Made by a program: the position numbers and the translations under genes
DNA from: CAZMVY01 sp964617875
GTDB taxonomy: Bacteria; Planctomycetota; Phycisphaerae; UBA1845; PWPN01
Direction of reading: 5' to 3'
DNA: 39,081 bases
Assembly (NCBI GenBank): GCA_964617875.1
Contig: CAZUAI010000050.1
Coordinates: 1 to 39,081, forward strand
In this document: in pieces, positions 25,288-33,087 of the stretch
Layout: the number at the start of each line of letters is the position of its first letter
Position numbering within the stretch: position 1 is the stretch's first letter
Notes under the pieces: model-generated
What the model was told of the DNA's origin: nothing
Seen by the model: only the letters and a program-made list of their open reading frames with translations
Databases searched by the model: none

Positions 25288-26043
25288 ATGAAATCGCTCT
25301 TGGGAGCGTTGTGCGAAGACTTCTACATCAGTACGCGCCTGAGCCTCAAGCTCGAGATGACTCCGGACCGGGAAACGGTGCTGCACTTCTGCGACCGGAT
25401 CCGCAAGAGCTTCCCGAAGATGCAGAAGCTCCGCCGGCGAGAGCGGGGCGGCATCGTGCTGGAGGAGGATGGGCGTGAGGGCACGCCCTACCGCTGGTTC
25501 CGGCTCGAGCCGGCCTGCCTGCGGTTCGGCTTCTTCTCGCCGCCCGACGCCGCGTCGTATCGGGAGTTCGCCGAGTTCATCCTCGAACAGGCCCCCTATC
25601 ACCTGACGTTGAGCGACCTGGATATCGACCAGCTCGAGGTCGTCTACGGGTTCGACATGGAGTACCGGGGCAACCACGACCAGCTCGTCGCGGAAACCTT
25701 CTTCGCCGACCACCCGCTGTCGGCCTTCATCCTCGGGGATGACGCGACCCAGGCAATCGACTGCCAGCCGTTCCTGGGCATCTCGCTGTCGGCGGCGTGC
25801 GACGTCCAGGCCTACGTCGAGGTCAAGGGCCGGACGAGCACCTACGAGGTCCGCACGGGCGAGTACGACCAGCAGTTGCTGAGCGTGTTCCTGATCGTGC
25901 GGAAGTACTGGGGCTTCGGCGGCTCAACAACCGTCGTGCGGACGCACGCCGACCTCTGCCGCCACGCGGACCGCCTGGCGACAAAGAAGGTCGTGCCCAT
26001 CCTGGTGAATCCGCTCGCGCAAGCGATCATCAGCCGGCCGTAG
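25288..26043 (+). CDS. Conserved-looking hypothetical protein
   Basis: A 251-aa soluble protein, no signal peptide or membrane helix, with a mixed alpha/beta composition and few low-complexity stretches. I do not recognise a family. Visible features: a basic patch KMQKLRRRERGG (about 45-56), FGFFSPPDAASYREFAEFIL, an acidic DLDIDQLEV strand, and ALCEDFYISTRLSLKLEM at the N-terminus. The start is an ATG preceded by GGGGACGG. It lies 69 nt after the ABC ATPase on the same strand and is followed by a good terminator, so the two may be cotranscribed. Confidence 0.75.
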   Translation: MKSLLGALCEDFYISTRLSLKLEMTPDRETVLHFCDRIRKSFPKMQKLRRRERGGIVLEEDGREGTPYRWFRLEPACLRFGFFSPPDAASYREFAEFILEQAPYHLTLSDLDIDQLEVVYGFDMEYRGNHDQLVAETFFADHPLSAFILGDDATQAIDCQPFLGISLSAACDVQAYVEVKGRTSTYEVRTGEYDQQLLSVFLIVRKYWGFGGSTTVVRTHADLCRHADRLATKKVVPILVNPLAQAIISRP

Positions 26044-26097
26044 CGTACGCGCCGAAGGTTCCTCCGCCTCCGAAGCCACAGCCCGTCAGGATCGCGA

Positions 26098-26130
26098 CCG
26101 GCCCGTGCAGCCGCGGGGCCGGAGGTTTTT
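26098..26130 (+). terminator. Rho-independent terminator after the hypothetical gene
   Basis: 7-bp stem CCGGCCC (26098-26104)/GGGCCGG (26116-26122) with 11-nt loop, followed by AGG and five Ts (26126-26130). It lies 55 nt past the stop at 26043, in the convergent gap before the VOC gene. Confidence 0.6.
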
Positions 26131-26138
26131 GCTTCGAA

Positions 26139-26546
26139 TCACGTGGCGATGCCGGGGCCGGCAGAAGCGTACTCCACGAACTCAAGCCGGTTCCCAAACG
26201 GATCATTGCAGAATCCGCGCCAGCCGCTGCCGTCGGACATGCTGCCCACGGACGCCTCGAAGCCGTTTGCTTTCAGGTTCTCCACGACGGCTGTGAGCGA
26301 GTTCACACGAAGGGCCAGGTGGCTGGTCGCTCGCGAATTCCGCGGCACGGGTTCGAACGTAATGCGAAGCTGGCAGCCCTCGCCCAGCGCGAACCCGAGC
26401 GGACTGCTGCCGGTAACAACGCACTGCGACCCCGTGATCTCGCGGAGGCCCAGAATACTGCCGTAGAACCAGCGGGCGTCCTCCCGCCTGTCCGGCGGCG
26501 CAATAAGATGCACGTAGTCCACGCCGCAAACGAGGCTATCGCTCAT
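26139..26546 (-). CDS. VOC (glyoxalase/bleomycin-resistance fold) protein
   Basis: A 135-aa single-domain vicinal-oxygen-chelate protein. The beta-alpha-beta-beta-beta pattern is visible: VDYVHLIAPPDRREDARWFY with metal ligand His, a central strand GCQLRITFEP, SHLALRVNSLTAVVENLKANGFEA, and the ending DPFGNRLEFVE with the metal-ligand Glu. Members act as lyases, dioxygenases or isomerases on small molecules; no specific reaction can be assigned. Start at ATG 26546 (MSDSLVCGVDYVHL) rather than 26582, as similarity starts there. It overlaps the end of the YjbQ-like gene by 11 nt, implying translational coupling. Confidence 0.85.
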   Translation of the reverse strand: MSDSLVCGVDYVHLIAPPDRREDARWFYGSILGLREITGSQCVVTGSSPLGFALGEGCQLRITFEPVPRNSRATSHLALRVNSLTAVVENLKANGFEASVGSMSDGSGWRGFCNDPFGNRLEFVEYASAGPGIAT

Positions 26547-26958
26547 CCGCACGCTCCTTGACGCCTTCGTAGCACGAAACAAACATCTGGCGTCGCCGAG
26601 GCCCGTCGAACTCGGCGAAGTAGATCGCCTGCCAGATTCCCAGCGTAAGCCGCCCTTCTCTCACCGGTATCGTCTGTGACGCGCCCATCATCGAGGCCTT
26701 GATATGGGCATCGGAATTTCCCTCGGCGTGCTCGTAGTCCGGATCGTGGTGCGGAACGATCTGCGCAAGTTTGCGCAGGAGGTCCCGCGTAACATCCGGA
26801 TCCGCGTTTTCCTGTATCGTGATGCCGGCCGTCGTGTGGGGCACGTAACATACGACAAAACCTTCAGACACACCGCTGCGGGCCACGGCCTCCCGCACGC
26901 GCGATGTGACATCCACCATCTCGCACCGCCCGTGCGTCTGAACCTCCATTACCATCAC
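26536..26958 (-). CDS. YjbQ/UPF0047 family protein
   Basis: A 140-aa protein of the YjbQ (secondary thiamine-phosphate synthase-like) family. Signature: VVCYVPHTTAGITIQENADP, HAEGNSDAHIKASMMGASQTIPV, LTLGIWQAIYFAEFDGPRRR. His and Asp residues in these stretches form the family's metal/phosphate pocket. The physiological role is not well established; thiamine-phosphate synthase activity is known for some members. An AGGAGG (complement at 26968-26973) sits 9 nt before GTG 26958 and 12 nt before ATG 26955, so the start is one of these, not 27003. It is divergent from mnmA. Confidence 0.9.
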   Translation of the reverse strand: MMVMEVQTHGRCEMVDVTSRVREAVARSGVSEGFVVCYVPHTTAGITIQENADPDVTRDLLRKLAQIVPHHDPDYEHAEGNSDAHIKASMMGASQTIPVREGRLTLGIWQAIYFAEFDGPRRRQMFVSCYEGVKERADER

Positions 26959-27045
26959 GCCCGATCGCCTCCTGCTCTTGCGGTGCCCGCAAACCAACGC
27001 CATGGGGCGCCTGGACCCCCTCTTACCGGCTTGCGCACCGTCACA

Positions 27046-27075
27046 TTGCCTCTATCTACTATTCCCAACTATAAT
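27046..27075 (+). promoter_or_regulatory. Sigma-70 promoter of mnmA
   Basis: -35 TTGCCT (27046-27051), 18-nt spacer, perfect -10 TATAAT (27070-27075), in a locally AT-rich stretch. Transcription should start near 27082, about 39 nt before the ATG. Confidence 0.6.
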
Positions 27076-27120
27076 GGGTTTTCTTTCTCGCGAAGTCCCA
27101 CGGTCTTGCGTGTTCTTTCC

Positions 27121-28212
27121 ATGGGTCACAGGGAAACGATCGTAGTGGCGATGAGCGGCGGAGTCGACTCCAGCGTCTCCGCAGCGATTCTTGTCGAGCA
27201 GGGTTTTGAGGTCGTCGGGTTGTTCATGCGGAGCGGCATTGCTTCGGCGTCGGATAGCGCCGGGTCGGCACCGGTCCGGCCGGCCTGTTGCAGCCTGGCC
27301 GACGCGAATGATGCAAGACTGGTTGCCGGGAAGCTCCGCATCCCGTTCTACGTTCTGGACTTCAGCAAGGAGTTTGAAGGCGTAATCGGCTACTTCGCGG
27401 ACGAGTACGCCCGAGGACGAACGCCCAATCCGTGTGTAGTCTGCAACGAAGAACTGAAGTTTGGCCGGCTCCTTCAATACGCGGTGGCGATCGGTGCCGA
27501 TGGCGTGGCTACGGGGCACTACGCGAGGATCGAAGCACGGGATGAACGCCCCCGCCTCCTCCGCGGAATCGACCCCGGCAAGGACCAGTCGTACGTGCTG
27601 TTCGGCCTGCCGGCGGACGTGCTTGGGCGGACGCGCTTTCCAATCGGCGGCATGACCAAAGCCGACGTACGCCGAAAGGCCGGCGAACTGGCCCTGCCCG
27701 TATATGACAAGCCGGACTCCGCCGACATCTGCTTTGCACCGGACCGCGACTACGCCCGCATCATCCGCCCGCGCCGGCCCGAGGCGTTTCAGCCCGGCGA
27801 GGTGCGGGACGAGGCCGGCCGGGTCGTTGGTCGCCACGAGGGCATCGGCCACTACACGATCGGCCAGCGTCATGGGCTTGGCATCGCGATGGGCGTCCCC
27901 TATTACGTCACGGGGATTGATCCGCAAACGAATACGGTGATGATCGGCCCACGCGAACGGCTGCTTTGCAACGGGCTTGTCGCGTCCAGGGTACGCTGGC
28001 TGATCGATGAGCCTGCCCGCCCGTTTCGGGCGGATGTTCAGATCCGCTACACGCACAAAGCGGCCCCCGCGGTAATTGAAGTGCTCCCGGATAAGACCGT
28101 CCGAGCGGTGTTCGAGACACCGCAGTCGGCCGTCACGCCGGGCCAGGCTGCCGTCTTCTACGATGGCGATGCCGTGCTTGGTGGCGGCTGGATCGACGTC
28201 GCCCTGAACTGA
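27121..28212 (+). CDS. mnmA: tRNA-specific 2-thiouridylase MnmA
   Basis: A 363-aa enzyme that installs the 2-thio group on wobble uridine 34 of tRNA-Lys, -Glu and -Gln, using ATP and sulfur relayed from a cysteine desulfurase. Seen: PP-loop AMSGGVDSS near the N-terminus, the first catalytic Cys region NPCVVCNEELKFG, TGHYARI, the second catalytic Cys in KPDSADICFAPD, then IGQRHGLGIA and the C-terminal beta-barrel ending GQAAVFYDGDAVLGGGWI. In place of the usual D/N-x-x-C, the first loop reads CVVC. ATG 27121 is chosen from the domain start and promoter position; the frame upstream belongs to no family. Confidence 0.96.
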   Translation: MGHRETIVVAMSGGVDSSVSAAILVEQGFEVVGLFMRSGIASASDSAGSAPVRPACCSLADANDARLVAGKLRIPFYVLDFSKEFEGVIGYFADEYARGRTPNPCVVCNEELKFGRLLQYAVAIGADGVATGHYARIEARDERPRLLRGIDPGKDQSYVLFGLPADVLGRTRFPIGGMTKADVRRKAGELALPVYDKPDSADICFAPDRDYARIIRPRRPEAFQPGEVRDEAGRVVGRHEGIGHYTIGQRHGLGIAMGVPYYVTGIDPQTNTVMIGPRERLLCNGLVASRVRWLIDEPARPFRADVQIRYTHKAAPAVIEVLPDKTVRAVFETPQSAVTPGQAAVFYDGDAVLGGGWIDVALN

Positions 28213-28227
28213 AATTCAGCGAAGCCA

Positions 28228-28256
28228 TTGACAACTTCTGCCTTTGGTAGTACGCT
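28228..28256 (+). promoter_or_regulatory. Strong-looking sigma-70 promoter upstream of the dockerin relic
   Basis: Perfect -35 TTGACA (28228-28233), 17-nt spacer, -10 TACGCT (28251-28256), just after the mnmA stop. It would give a leader of about 125 nt before the truncated secreted-protein frame. Confidence 0.5.
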
Positions 28257-28386
28257 TATCGCGTGGTTTCTGGACGTTGCGTTGCGGGAAGGCTTAGCGA
28301 AGTCTAGCGATTCCTCGAAGGGGCAACGCGCGGTTCAAAAACCCGATCGTGCGGACCGCGGTGTGTCGTAGTCCGCATCACCTGTC

Positions 28387-28560
28387 GTGATTCTGGCGAT
28401 GACCGGCATCGGTCAGGCCGCGACGCGGAACGTGCCAGGAAGTTATGCGACGATTCAGGCAGCCATTAACGCCTGCGCGGACGGCGACGTGGACCTGGAC
28501 GACTTCATTCGATTCACACGGTGTTTCAACGGGCCGAACAACGCACCCGCGTGCGAGTGA
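28387..28560 (+). pseudogene. Relic of a beta-helix/dockerin secreted protein (N- and C-terminal pieces joined)
   Basis: A 57-codon frame (GTG 28387 or ATG 28399, stop TGA 28558). It opens with the end of a signal peptide (VILAMTGIGQAA) and RNVPGSYATIQAAINAC, the classic start of a right-handed beta-helix protein. After only that, it jumps to ADGDVDLDDFIRFTRCFNGPNNAPACE, a dockerin-like tail almost identical in style to the end of the protein at 3-4055. The long central region is missing, and an in-frame TAG (28369-28371) cuts the probable start of the signal peptide. Best read as an internal-deletion remnant; a functional mini-protein is less likely but not excluded. Confidence 0.65.
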
Positions 28561-28569
28561 CGGCGGACG

Positions 28570-29259
28570 TCATTCCGGCGACCAGGGCGCGGAGGCCTCG
28601 TCCCAGCCTTCGCGGCCGATCAGCGGGACGAAGCGGCAGCTCATCATCGCGTGCTCGATCGTTTTGCGGCCGTATCGCTCGACGGCCAGGAGCGTCTGCG
28701 TACTCGACCGGCCGACCGGGGCCACGAGGCGGCCGCCTTCCACGAGTTGATCGAGCAGCGGCTGCGGAACGCACGGGGCGCCGGCCGTCACGAGGATGCG
28801 ATCGAAAGGCGCCTCCTCCGGCCAGCCCAGCGTGCCGTCCCCGACGCGAAAGGACACGTTGCGGAATCCCATCTCGTCCAGCAGCCGCTCCGCACTGCGC
28901 GAGAGCGACTCGATCCGCTCGATCGTGTACACCTGGCGTGCGAGGCGCGCCAGGATGGCCGTCTGATAGCCCGAACCCGTGCCGATCTCGAGAACCCGGT
29001 GCGACACGTCGAGCTTGAGGGCGGCGGTCATCGCGCCGACCATGTAGGGCTGCGAGATCGTCTGCCCGGCCGCGATGGCCAGGGCCCGGTCGTCGTAGGC
29101 GCTGGTGAGGTTGTCCGCGCCGACGAATCGCTCGCGCGGAACCTCGGCCATGACGGCGAGGACCCGCGAATCGCGCACACCGCGGTCGCGAAGGTGCTCC
29201 TCGACCATGCGTTTTCGCACCTCGGCATACGGATCGTGCGTGGGTCGCGGTTCCGCCAT
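28570..29259 (-). CDS. pcm: Protein-L-isoaspartate O-methyltransferase
   Basis: A 229-aa SAM-dependent methyltransferase that repairs isoaspartyl damage in proteins. Motifs: QTISQPYMVGAMTAAL before motif I, SAM-binding VLEIGTGSGYQTA (89-101), FDRILVTAGAP, and LVEGGRLVAPVG. Last gene of the minus-strand housekeeping operon, starting at an ATG 7 nt after the coaB stop. It is convergent with the dockerin relic, with 9 nt between the two stops. Confidence 0.95.
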   Translation of the reverse strand: MAEPRPTHDPYAEVRKRMVEEHLRDRGVRDSRVLAVMAEVPRERFVGADNLTSAYDDRALAIAAGQTISQPYMVGAMTAALKLDVSHRVLEIGTGSGYQTAILARLARQVYTIERIESLSRSAERLLDEMGFRNVSFRVGDGTLGWPEEAPFDRILVTAGAPCVPQPLLDQLVEGGRLVAPVGRSSTQTLLAVERYGRKTIEHAMMSCRFVPLIGREGWDEASAPWSPE

Positions 29260-29266
29260 GGGCGAT

Positions 29267-29911
29267 TCACCCCGTCTTTCGCGTCGGCCTGCCGGTGGCC
29301 AGGCGTTCGGCGAGCCGGATCACCCGGGCGGCGACTTGCCGCTTCGTCCCCCGCCACGGACCGTCCCAATCCCGGCCGGCGACGAGAATCTCGACCTCGG
29401 CGAGGTCCGCGCCGATGTTGGCCGGACCGTTCAGCACGATGGCGTCACAGCGTTTGCGGGCCAGCTTCCCGGCGGCGAAGCGGCGGTGATTGTGATCCTC
29501 CATCGCAAAGCCGATCAGAATCCGCCGGCCCTTGCGCCGGCCAAGCGTGGCGGCGATGTCCTCGGTCGGTTCGAGCGTCACGGTCAACCGCCGGCCGCTC
29601 TTCTTCAGCTTGCGCCGTGCGCGTTTCGCCGGGCGATAGTCACACACGGCCGCCGTCAGAATCGCCGCATCGGCCCGGGCAAAGGCGCGCTTCGTCGCCG
29701 TCGCCATCTCGGCGGCGGTGACGACCCGCACGGTCCGCACACCCCTCGGCGGATCGATGGCCACCGGTCCGGAGACGAGCGTTACGTCGTGCCCGCGCCG
29801 GGCGGCAGCGGCGGCCAGAGCGTAGCCCATCTTGCCCGAAGAGGGATTCGAGATGAACCGCACCGTGTCGAAGTATTCGCGTGTCGGCCCGGCGGTGATG
29901 AGGATGCGCAC
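29267..29911 (-). CDS. coaB: Phosphopantothenoylcysteine synthetase (CoaB) as a separate protein
   Basis: A 214-aa CoaB domain that joins cysteine to 4'-phosphopantothenate in CoA synthesis. Seen: ILITAGPTREYFDTVRFISN, PSSGKMGYALA, LTAAVCDYRP, and the C-terminal IGFAMEDHN and LNGPANIGAD. In most bacteria CoaB is fused behind CoaC. Here it begins at GTG 29911, 12 nt after the TAG of coaC and in the same frame, so only one stop codon separates the two. The spacing suggests translational coupling. No good ribosome binding site is seen before the GTG. Confidence 0.92.
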   Translation of the reverse strand: MRILITAGPTREYFDTVRFISNPSSGKMGYALAAAAARRGHDVTLVSGPVAIDPPRGVRTVRVVTAAEMATATKRAFARADAAILTAAVCDYRPAKRARRKLKKSGRRLTVTLEPTEDIAATLGRRKGRRILIGFAMEDHNHRRFAAGKLARKRCDAIVLNGPANIGADLAEVEILVAGRDWDGPWRGTKRQVAARVIRLAERLATGRPTRKTG

Positions 29912-29923
29912 GGCAATGACTCG

Positions 29924-30550
29924 CTATTGTGGCGGCGCGGCCGTCCGGCTCTTCGGCGGACGGGCCTGCAGGCGACCGATCACATGCGTCAGGATGGCTC
30001 CCGGCTCCGCCATTCGCCCCGGCCCCGCCGTCCGGCAGGCCAGCCAGCCCGAGCCCGGCTCGATGAAGTCGTAGCCGTGGTCGCGGAGCTTCGCCGCGTT
30101 GGCCTGGACGATCGGGTTCTGCCACATCCGCGTGTTCATGGAGGGCGCGAGCACCACGGGACAGTCCGCGCTCATGACGAGCGTGCTGACGAGGTCGTCG
30201 GCGATGCCGCCGGCGATCTTTCCGAGGATGTTCGCCGTCGCCGGCGCGAGAAGGAACAGGTCGGCGGCGTCGGTCAGGCGGATGTGCCCGGGATCGTAGC
30301 GGGCGTCGGCGGTCCAGAGGCTCGTCAGGACCTGCCGGGCGGTGAGGGCCTGAAACGTGGCAGGGCCGACGAATCGCGTGCCGGCCTCGGTCATGGCGAC
30401 GGTGACGCCGGCGCCGCGCTGCACGAGGGCCGACACGACGGAACAGACCTTGTAGGCGGCAATGCCCCCGCACACGCCCACCAGGACCTCATACCCCGCG
30501 AGGTCGCTGCGTGCGGGTCCGTCGGCGTCGCTGCGTTGAGATTGAGACAC
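29924..30550 (-). CDS. coaC: Phosphopantothenoylcysteine decarboxylase (CoaC) as a separate protein
   Basis: A 208-aa flavoprotein of the HFCD family that decarboxylates phosphopantothenoylcysteine to phosphopantetheine. Family marks: VLVGVCGGIAAYK, catalytic His in DPGHIRLTDAAD, APATANILGKIAGGIADDL, APSMNTRMW (substrate clamp), and the Cys of GWLACRTAGPGRMAEP (the typical form is ACG). Starts at GTG 30550, whose G is shared with the TAG of rpoZ (1-nt overlap), so the two are translationally coupled. The C-terminus (RPPKSRTAAPPQ) is proline-rich, like the linker of fused CoaBC proteins. Confidence 0.92.
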   Translation of the reverse strand: MSQSQRSDADGPARSDLAGYEVLVGVCGGIAAYKVCSVVSALVQRGAGVTVAMTEAGTRFVGPATFQALTARQVLTSLWTADARYDPGHIRLTDAADLFLLAPATANILGKIAGGIADDLVSTLVMSADCPVVLAPSMNTRMWQNPIVQANAAKLRDHGYDFIEPGSGWLACRTAGPGRMAEPGAILTHVIGRLQARPPKSRTAAPPQ

Positions 30551-30777
30551 TAGGGTTGTGCCGTGTTCGGGTCGATGTCGCTGTGCTCGTAGTCGATGCC
30601 GATCTTGCCCTCGATGATCTCCTGGGCAATGATCTCCATCGGCGTCTTGTCCGCCGGATCGACCATCGGTCGGCTTCCCTGCATCAGCTCGAGCCAGCGC
30701 TTCTGCATCAGGGCCGTCAGCTTGAACCGCCCGCCGACCTTGTTGACGATCTGGTCACTCTTCAGAAGCTCGATCAT
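30550..30777 (-). CDS. rpoZ: RNA polymerase omega subunit
   Basis: A 75-aa protein fitting RpoZ: SDQIVNKVGGRFKLTALMQKR covers the conserved helix that latches the beta' subunit, followed by PMEIIAQEIIEGKI. It helps assemble and stabilise RNA polymerase and can contribute to ppGpp binding in some bacteria. The rpoZ-gmk pairing is conserved across many phyla. The ATG overlaps the gmk TGA by 4 nt (ATGA), and its own TAG overlaps the coaC GTG. Confidence 0.92.
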   Translation of the reverse strand: MIELLKSDQIVNKVGGRFKLTALMQKRWLELMQGSRPMVDPADKTPMEIIAQEIIEGKIGIDYEHSDIDPNTAQP

Positions 30778-31760
30778 ACGCCTGCACTCTCCTGAGCCTT
30801 CCTGCCGTGCGACCGGATGATCGACTCGATCCGGTCCACGGTCTCGTCCAGCACCGCGTTCACGACGAAGTAGCGGTACACCCCGCAGTCCTTCGCATAT
30901 CGAATCTCGCCGTCCGCCTTGGCGAGGCGTTCCTGGATGGCCTGCTCGCTGTCTTCGCGGCGGCCCACAAGGCGCTGCTGCTGGTCCGTGGCCGACGGCG
31001 CGAGGACGTAAATCGTGACCGCGTCGGGGAACCGCCGGACAACCTGGATCGTGCCCTGGATCTCGATTTCGAGGATCACGATTCGCCCGGCGGTCAGGGC
31101 CTCGATTACCGGCCCCGCCGGCGTGCCGTAATACTGCCCGCCGTAAACCACAGCATATTCCAGGAAGCCCCCCTGTTCAAGCCCGCGTTCGAAGTCCTCG
31201 CGGCGGATGAAGCGGTAGTGCCGCCCGTCCACCTCGTTTTCCCGCCGCGGGCGCGTCGTCGCCGAAACGCTGAGATAGGCGTCCAGCCGCTGCGTCAGCC
31301 GATGGCAGATGGTGGTCTTGCCCACGCCGCTCGGCCCGCTGATGCACACCAGCACGCCGGGATAGGAGACGGGCACGGCCGGGCGCGGAAAGAGTTCGTC
31401 CCGGAGCCGCCGCACGGCATCCCGCAGGACCGAGAGCCGCTCCCACGAAGCGTCGTCGTCGAGGAAGCCGTAGCGAGCCGCGCCGTAGAACCGCGTCAGC
31501 TCGGCCGCCGCGGGCTCGAAAAACGCGACGTCGGCGCCGCCGGCGTCCCGCACCTTCGCCAGGAGGGCGGACAGCTCGGCGCCCCCGGCCGCGCTCCGCG
31601 ACCGGGCGATGAGCCTGCCGTTCAGGAGACGCTCGGCCGCATGCACGAGGCACACGACCGCCAGTTCGCGGCCTCCGGGGCGCGACCAGTGCGCATCGGC
31701 ACACTGGAGCTGCTGCTCCGCCGCCGAGAGCCAATCCTGCGGTGTGCTTCCTGCTGCCAT
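30774..31760 (-). CDS. gmk: Guanylate kinase with an extra N-terminal HEPN-like helical domain
   Basis: A 328-aa protein. The C-terminal about 195 aa is a normal guanylate kinase (GMP + ATP to GDP): P-loop GPSGVGKT (142-149), the GMP-binding SVSATTRPRRENEVDGRHY stretch, EYAVVYGGQYYGTP, and VILEIEIQG. Residues 1-128 are additional and predicted helical (AAEQQLQCADAHW, LVHAAERLLNGRLIA, TRFYGAARYGF, LRDAVRRLRDEL). Their pattern recalls HEPN domains, but no catalytic RxxxxxH is visible, so this is inference. The start MAAGSTPQDW is 18 nt after the yicC stop. The frame is open and well composed throughout, so the extension is probably translated. Confidence 0.93.
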   Translation of the reverse strand: MAAGSTPQDWLSAAEQQLQCADAHWSRPGGRELAVVCLVHAAERLLNGRLIARSRSAAGGAELSALLAKVRDAGGADVAFFEPAAAELTRFYGAARYGFLDDDASWERLSVLRDAVRRLRDELFPRPAVPVSYPGVLVCISGPSGVGKTTICHRLTQRLDAYLSVSATTRPRRENEVDGRHYRFIRREDFERGLEQGGFLEYAVVYGGQYYGTPAGPVIEALTAGRIVILEIEIQGTIQVVRRFPDAVTIYVLAPSATDQQQRLVGRREDSEQAIQERLAKADGEIRYAKDCGVYRYFVVNAVLDETVDRIESIIRSHGRKAQESAGV

Positions 31761-31778
31761 GGCCGGGGCAATCGCGCC

Positions 31779-32657
31779 TCACTCCACGTTCTGAACCTGC
31801 TCCTTCAGCCGGTCGATCAGGGCCTTGATCTCCACGATGTGCCGCGCGATCGTCGCATCGTTGGACTTGCTGCCGATGGTGTTGGCCTCGCGCAGCATCT
31901 CCTGCGTCACGAAGTCGAGTTTGCGGCCGGCGTGCTGCCTGCTGTCGCAGAGCCGGTCGAACTGCTCGAGGTGGCTCCGCAGCCTCGCGATCTCCTCGCT
32001 GACGTCGCAGCGTTCGGCGAACAGGGCGACCTCCCGCGCGAGGTCCTGCTGCTCGAGCTGGAGCCTGGCCTCGCCCATCAGTTCGCTGACGCGCTGGGCC
32101 AGACGCTTCTGGTACTCGACCACGACGACCGGCGAACGCTCGACAACGGCTTCGAGTTCCCTGCGGATCGCGGCGGTGTGCTTGAGCAGGTCCTCGCGCA
32201 AGGCGCGGCCCTCGTCGGCCCGCATGGCGACCAGCTTGTCGATCGCGATGTTCGTCAAGGTGGTCACGATCCGCAGTTCGTGCTCGCGCTTCGCCTCATC
32301 CATCTCGGGCGGCTGGCACACGCCCGGCAGCGCCAGTACCGTGGCCAGGTCCACCGACACGGGCCCGGCTGCTTTCACCGAGGCCAGTTGCGTCAGGTAG
32401 GCCTGAAGCGCGGCGGTGTTGATCTCGTAGGCCGCCTCGGCGCTCGTGTCGCGGACGCGCAACGTATAATTGAGCGTGCCGCGCACGAGGCGATTGCGCA
32501 GGAGCTTGTCCACCTCCGTTTCCAGGAACTGGAGGTGCTCGGGAAGCTTGATGCTCGCTTTGAGGTAGCGGTTGTTGACGCTGCGGACTTCGAGCGCATA
32601 GCTGACGCCGTCCTCGACAAGCTGCGCGTCGCCGTACCCTGTCATTGACAAGATCAT
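31779..32657 (-). CDS. yicC: YicC/YloC family endoribonuclease-like protein
   Basis: A 292-aa YicC family member. The N-terminus MILSMTGYGDAQ, RSVNNRYLKASIKLP, and the C-terminal RSHLEQF, GRKLDFVTQEMLREANTIGSKSND are family signatures. Members have been described as endoribonucleases affecting RNA stability. yicC upstream of gmk and rpoZ is a widespread arrangement. The ATG overlaps the secG stop by 4 nt (ATGA). Confidence 0.95.
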   Translation of the reverse strand: MILSMTGYGDAQLVEDGVSYALEVRSVNNRYLKASIKLPEHLQFLETEVDKLLRNRLVRGTLNYTLRVRDTSAEAAYEINTAALQAYLTQLASVKAAGPVSVDLATVLALPGVCQPPEMDEAKREHELRIVTTLTNIAIDKLVAMRADEGRALREDLLKHTAAIRRELEAVVERSPVVVVEYQKRLAQRVSELMGEARLQLEQQDLAREVALFAERCDVSEEIARLRSHLEQFDRLCDSRQHAGRKLDFVTQEMLREANTIGSKSNDATIARHIVEIKALIDRLKEQVQNVE

Positions 32658-33049
32658 TGTGCGGGTTTCTCAGGTGCGGGCGATGGCGCAGGCGACGGAG
32701 CGGCCGGCGTCCCCGGAACGGCCGGAGCGCCGCCGGCCGGTTCACCGGCAACCGGCTGCGCGACGGCCTGCGGTTTCGGCGCCGCCGTCCGCGCAGGCAG
32801 CTTGACGTAGACGAAGTTCAACAGGACGGCCATCACGAGGAACGCGCCGGCCAGGCCGACCGTGATCCAGGTGAAGACATCGCCGGTCTTCGCGCCGAAC
32901 GCACTGTGGCCGCCGACGCCGCCGAACGCCCCGCTTAAACCGCCGCCCCGGCCCTTTTGAATGAGGATCACGAGAATCAGCAGAATGCAGACCAGGATGA
33001 AGAGCAGCCCCGTAACACTGTGCAGCCAGGGCAGTGCCAACATGTCCAT
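32654..33049 (-). CDS. secG: Preprotein translocase subunit SecG
   Basis: A 131-aa SecG: two membrane helices (residues about 12-30 and 58-78) around the conserved cytoplasmic loop QKGRGGGLSGAFGG. It assists SecYE/SecA in protein export across the inner membrane. The C-terminus beyond residue 85 is a long Pro/Ala-rich tail, common in planctomycete SecG. It follows tpiA by 38 nt, the usual tpiA-secG neighbourhood. Confidence 0.93.
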   Translation of the reverse strand: MDMLALPWLHSVTGLLFILVCILLILVILIQKGRGGGLSGAFGGVGGHSAFGAKTGDVFTWITVGLAGAFLVMAVLLNFVYVKLPARTAAPKPQAVAQPVAGEPAGGAPAVPGTPAAPSPAPSPAPEKPAQ

Positions 33050-33087
33050 TCGAAAGTCCTCTCTTGCACGCCGTTGCGCGATCGGGC

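Noticed and set aside
29924..29926. Amber recoding (TAG read as an amino acid)
   Set aside because: TAG is the natural end of several intact genes here (4053-4055, 8232-8234, 30550-30552), so genome-wide recoding is not supported.
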